From NCBI GenBank assembly GCA_035509415.1, contig DATJLQ010000227.1, positions 1 through 15,931 on the forward strand: a DNA stretch of 15,931 nt, read 5' to 3'. The position numbers were made by a program, and so were the translations under genes. Positions 13,262 through 15,931 of the stretch are shown piece after piece. The notes under the pieces were generated by a model. That model was not told the DNA's origin and made no database searches. It worked only from the letters and a program-made list of their open reading frames with translations. This stretch comes from DATJLQ01 sp035509415 (GTDB lineage Bacteria > Pseudomonadota > Alphaproteobacteria > JACZXZ01). Within the stretch, counting starts at the first letter, position 1. Each line of letters starts with the position of its first letter.

Positions 13262-14238
13262 GCCGCGCGACGTTCCTCCTGGCGGCCGCACTCCTGGCCT
13301 ATCCGCTCGTCTTCACCGATCCCTATTACCAGCAGCTCGGGACCCTCATGCTGCTCGCCGCGATCACGGCCTCGGCCTGGAACATCGTCGGCGGCTATGC
13401 CGGTCAGGTGTCGGTCGGCCACGCGGTGTTCTTCGGCGCCGGCGCCTACATGCCGCTCCTCGCCTACAAGCTTTGGGAGGCGAGCCCGCTTCTGGGCTTC
13501 CCGATCGGCGTCGCCGTGAGCCTCGCGATCGCGGTCGTGATCGGCGTCCCGACCTTCCGCCTCTCGGGCCATTATTTCAGCATGGCGACCATCGCGGTCG
13601 CGGAGTTGGTGCGCATCCTGGTGGGGAACTGGGATTTCCTGGGTGCCGCCATCGGCCTCATGGGACCCGCGACGCCGCGTGGCTGGTGGGACTTCGTGTT
13701 CCGCAGCTCGGTGCCGTACTACTACATTTTCCTCGCCGTGCTCGCGGTCCTGCTAGCCCTCACCTGGCGCCTCGAGCGCTCGCGCTTCGGCTATTACCTG
13801 CGCGCGATCCGCGCGAGCGAGCGCGCGGCGCGCAGCCTCGGCGTGCCGGTGAGCCGCTACAAGCTCTACGCCTTCATGCTGAGCGCTGGGTTCACGTCGC
13901 TCGCGGGCTCGCTTTACGCGATCAAGACCGGCTTCATCGATCCCGGAAGCGGCCTCGGCATTTTGGTGTCGCTCAACATGCTGCTGATGGCGGCTCTCGG
14001 CGGGGCAGGGCGGCTTTACGGCCCGCTGCTCGGCGCGGCGATCCTGGTGCCGCTCCAGACCGTCACCAACGGCCTCTTGGGCGGCAGCGGCTCGGGCGTC
14101 ACATACATTCTCTACGGCGGCATCGTGCTGCTGGTCGCGCGCTTCGAGCCGGGCGGGCTTTTGGTCCTGTGGGACCGGCTCATGGCCAAGCGGCGCGTCG
14201 CGCGCGCGGCAACGTCCGGAGGTTCGGATGCTGCTTGA
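13258..14238 (+). CDS. livM: Branched-chain amino acid-type ABC transporter permease LivM
   Basis: A 326-residue inner-membrane permease, partner of LivH. It has the LivM hallmark SAWNIVGGYAGQVSVGHAVF (39-58), then LSGHYFSMATIAVAEL, multiple membrane segments, and the coupling loop FGYYLRAIRASERAARSLGV (177-196) that contacts the ATPases. The C-terminal GGAGRLYGPLLGA is also typical. I chose the GTG at 13258 because GGGGAAGG (13246-13253) lies just upstream and the start overlaps the livH stop as GTGA, a translational-coupling arrangement; an upstream GTG at 13222 would add 12 residues inside livH. The last 11 bases overlap livG. Confidence 0.94.
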   Translation: MSRATFLLAAALLAYPLVFTDPYYQQLGTLMLLAAITASAWNIVGGYAGQVSVGHAVFFGAGAYMPLLAYKLWEASPLLGFPIGVAVSLAIAVVIGVPTFRLSGHYFSMATIAVAELVRILVGNWDFLGAAIGLMGPATPRGWWDFVFRSSVPYYYIFLAVLAVLLALTWRLERSRFGYYLRAIRASERAARSLGVPVSRYKLYAFMLSAGFTSLAGSLYAIKTGFIDPGSGLGILVSLNMLLMAALGGAGRLYGPLLGAAILVPLQTVTNGLLGGSGSGVTYILYGGIVLLVARFEPGGLLVLWDRLMAKRRVARAATSGGSDAA

Positions 14239-14971
14239 GGTCGAGAGCCTCGCCAAATATTTCGACGGCTTCCCCGCGGTCTCGGGTGCGAGCCTCAAGG
14301 TCGAGGCGGGCGAGATCGTGGGGTTGATCGGCCCCAACGGCGCCGGGAAATCGACCTTCTTCAACTGCGTCGCGGGCGATCTTCCGCCGAGCGCGGGACG
14401 CATCGCCTTCGACGGCGTCGACGTGACCCACGCCGCCCCCGAGACCCATGCGCGCCTCGGCATCGGGCGCACCTTCCAGGTGCCCACGACCTTCGAGGAC
14501 CTCACCATCCTCGAGAACGTCATGGTGGGTGCCTTCCTGCGCCACCGGCACGAGCGCGACGCGCGCGCGGAGGCGCAACGCGTGCTTGCGCTTACCGGCC
14601 TCGAGGGCCAGGCGGGCCAGAAAGCGCGTAGCCTCGGGACCCCGGGCCGGAAGCGTCTCGAGATCGCGCGCGTGCTCGCGACCTCGCCGCGCCTCATGCT
14701 GCTCGACGAGGCGCTTGCAGGCCTGAATCCGACCGAGGTCGTGGCCGCAATGGAGCTGGTGCGCAAAATCCACGGGCTTGGCATCACGATCGTGATCGTC
14801 GAGCACATCATGGAAGTGATCATGACGCTCGCCCAGCGCGTGATCGTGTTCAACCACGGCCAGATCATCGCCGAGGGTGCTCCCGCCGACGTGGTCAACG
14901 ATCCGGCGGTGATCGACGCCTATCTGGGCCGCGCGCACGCGCGTCTCGCGCGCCACGGGGCCGGGACATGA
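14228..14971 (+). CDS. livG: Branched-chain amino acid-type ABC transporter ATPase LivG
   Basis: A 247-residue cytoplasmic ATPase that powers import with LivF. Walker A is GPNGAGKS (35-42), Q-loop Q84 in RTFQVP, Walker B LMLLDE (156-161) and switch H193 in VEHIM. LivG-type features are the RTFQVP element and the C-terminal AEGAPADVVNDPAVIDAYLG. The ABC signature is degenerate: SLGTPGRKRLEIAR (135-148) stands where most ABC ATPases have LSGGQ, and the residue after Walker B Glu is Ala rather than Pro. LivG proteins in general carry relaxed signatures, so the protein is probably active with LivF supplying the canonical LSGGE. The ATG overlaps livM by 11 bases with GGAGG (14218-14222) upstream; the stop overlaps the livF start as ATGA. 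Confidence 0.94.
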   Translation: MLLEVESLAKYFDGFPAVSGASLKVEAGEIVGLIGPNGAGKSTFFNCVAGDLPPSAGRIAFDGVDVTHAAPETHARLGIGRTFQVPTTFEDLTILENVMVGAFLRHRHERDARAEAQRVLALTGLEGQAGQKARSLGTPGRKRLEIARVLATSPRLMLLDEALAGLNPTEVVAAMELVRKIHGLGITIVIVEHIMEVIMTLAQRVIVFNHGQIIAEGAPADVVNDPAVIDAYLGRAHARLARHGAGT

Positions 14972-15729
14972 GCGCGCCCGCGACTTTGCCCGAAAGTGCG
15001 CCTACGACTACGCCACGGCGCGCGCTCAAGGTCGCGCATCTCGAAGTGCGTTATGGCGATCTCGTGGGCGTCGCCGACGTCTCGCTCGAGGTCGCCGAGG
15101 GAACGATCGTGGCCCTTTTGGGCTCGAACGGTGCCGGCAAGACCACGACGCTCAACGCCATCGCCGGGCTGGTCGCGGCCGAGAAGGGCACCATCGAATG
15201 GCAGGGGGAGGCGATCGCGCGGCTTCCGGCCTATGCGATCGTGCGCCGGGGCTTGGCGCTTTCGCCCGAAGGCTGGCGCTTGTTCACGGACCAGACGGTC
15301 GAGCAGAACCTCCATCTGGGTGCAACACCGCTCGCCGACAAGCGCCGCGTGCCCGCACTCCTCGAGCGCGTCTACGCGCTCTTTCCGCGCCTCGCCGAGC
15401 GGCGGCGCCAGCGCTCGGGCACCCTCTCGGGCGGCGAGCGGCAGATGCTGGCGCTCGGCCGCGCGCTCATGAGCGACCCCAAGCTCCTGCTGCTCGACGA
15501 GCCGAGCCTGGGCCTGGCCCCCACCTTGGTCGAGGATCTCTACGTGACCCTCGAGCGGCTCCATGGCGAGGGGCTCACGCTGCTGCTGGCCGAGCAATCG
15601 ATTCAGCTCGCCCTCGAGGTCGCGGACTATGCCTATGTGCTCCAGACCGGACGCACGGTGCTCGATGGGCCAGCCGCGGAGTTGGCAGCCAACCCGCAGG
15701 TGAAGCGCGTTTATCTCGGCGTCGGCTGA
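14968..15729 (+). CDS. livF: Branched-chain amino acid-type ABC transporter ATPase LivF
   Basis: A 253-residue cytoplasmic ATPase, partner of LivG. Walker A is GSNGAGKT (52-59), signature LSGGERQM (153-160), Walker B LLLLDEP (173-179), and the switch position is Q210 in AEQS, as is usual for LivF, which has EQN there. The Q-loop region reads LSPEGWRLFTDQTVEQNL-type sequence (98-115), again the LivF form with Glu-Gly. It has an N-terminal extension of about 18 residues rich in Ala, Pro and Thr (SAPATLPESAPTTTP) before the ABC domain begins at LKVAHLEVRYG; a later start has no better support. Last gene of the transporter unit, joined to livG by an ATGA overlap. Confidence 0.94.
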   Translation: MSAPATLPESAPTTTPRRALKVAHLEVRYGDLVGVADVSLEVAEGTIVALLGSNGAGKTTTLNAIAGLVAAEKGTIEWQGEAIARLPAYAIVRRGLALSPEGWRLFTDQTVEQNLHLGATPLADKRRVPALLERVYALFPRLAERRRQRSGTLSGGERQMLALGRALMSDPKLLLLDEPSLGLAPTLVEDLYVTLERLHGEGLTLLLAEQSIQLALEVADYAYVLQTGRTVLDGPAAELAANPQVKRVYLGVG

Positions 15730-15931
15730 ACTAACGCGCGTTCCAAAATATGAATTTTTCGTGAGGCGCGCGCATTTTGACGCCAGCGCCGCCAATCGAG
15801 GTTGCAAGAATTTTAGTATTATGTTAGCGAATTCTCGGTTGGCCGACGCACCGAGGCATCAGGCGCCGGCGAATCGAACGGGGGATCCTTTCTCGAGATC
15901 TCGCGAGCTGCCGGGCTCATGACGCCGAGCC
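15730..15931. other. Non-coding tail with AT-rich patches, no gene supported
   Basis: After the livF stop come a 10-bp palindrome AACGCGCGTT (15733-15742) and two AT-rich islands, AAAATATGAATTTTT (15745-15759) and the stretch around TTTTAGTATTATGTTAG (15811-15827), striking in such GC-rich DNA. The first can form only a weak AAAAT / ATTTT hairpin. TTGCAA (15802-15807) and TATTAT (15817-15822) look like promoter boxes but are only 9 bases apart. An ATG at 15919 near the edge has no ribosome site. The stretch may hold the promoter of the next gene beyond the window. Confidence 0.35.

Noticed and set aside
15802..15822. TTGCAA and TATTAT as a promoter
   Set aside because: The boxes are separated by only 9 bases, too close for a sigma-70 type promoter.

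Overview
The window is very GC-rich (roughly two thirds or more by eye), densely coded DNA from a Gram-negative bacterium. Two periplasmic binding proteins with Sec signal peptides, a membrane-anchored CSS-EAL protein and the style of the recJ and liv genes suggest an alphaproteobacterium. This placement is inference from protein style, not from a marker gene.

Left part (1-5629, all plus strand): the 3' nine tenths of recJ enters from the left edge and is followed by a complete tRNA-Glu(TTC) with encoded CCA. About 90 bases later comes a HigB/HigA toxin-antitoxin locus in which toxin and antitoxin are one uninterrupted reading frame, with a strong internal ribosome site before the antitoxin part. 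Next are a small stand-alone cyclic-nucleotide-binding-fold protein and an MBL-fold hydrolase 40 bases downstream of it. A PdeC-like c-di-GMP phosphodiesterase (CSS sensor plus EAL) of visibly lower GC ends this part.

Middle (5668-7180, minus strand): a FadR/FCD-type GntR regulator followed 16 bases later by an SDR oxidoreductase. They are divergent from the next block across a 270-base control region that holds a FadR-type operator candidate.

Right part (7451-15729, plus strand): NIPSNAP-family protein, aldehyde dehydrogenase, two tandem paralogous LivK-like binding proteins, then livH, livM, livG and livF with overlapping start and stop codons. The layout reads as an uptake and catabolism unit. 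The ABC transporter would import an unknown amino-acid-like or carboxylate compound, the SDR and aldehyde dehydrogenase would oxidise an alcohol or aldehyde intermediate, and the GntR protein would control the set.

Between the two binding-protein genes lies what looks like a leftover of the start of livH. It carries a 33-base near-copy of the beginning of the real livH that forms a nearly perfect hairpin. This points to a tandem duplication of binding-protein gene plus livH head, with the relic apparently kept or refined as an RNA structure. The last 200 bases hold an AT-rich non-coding patch and no supportable gene. No CRISPR array, insertion sequence or phage gene was seen, and no terminator with a clear T-tract.
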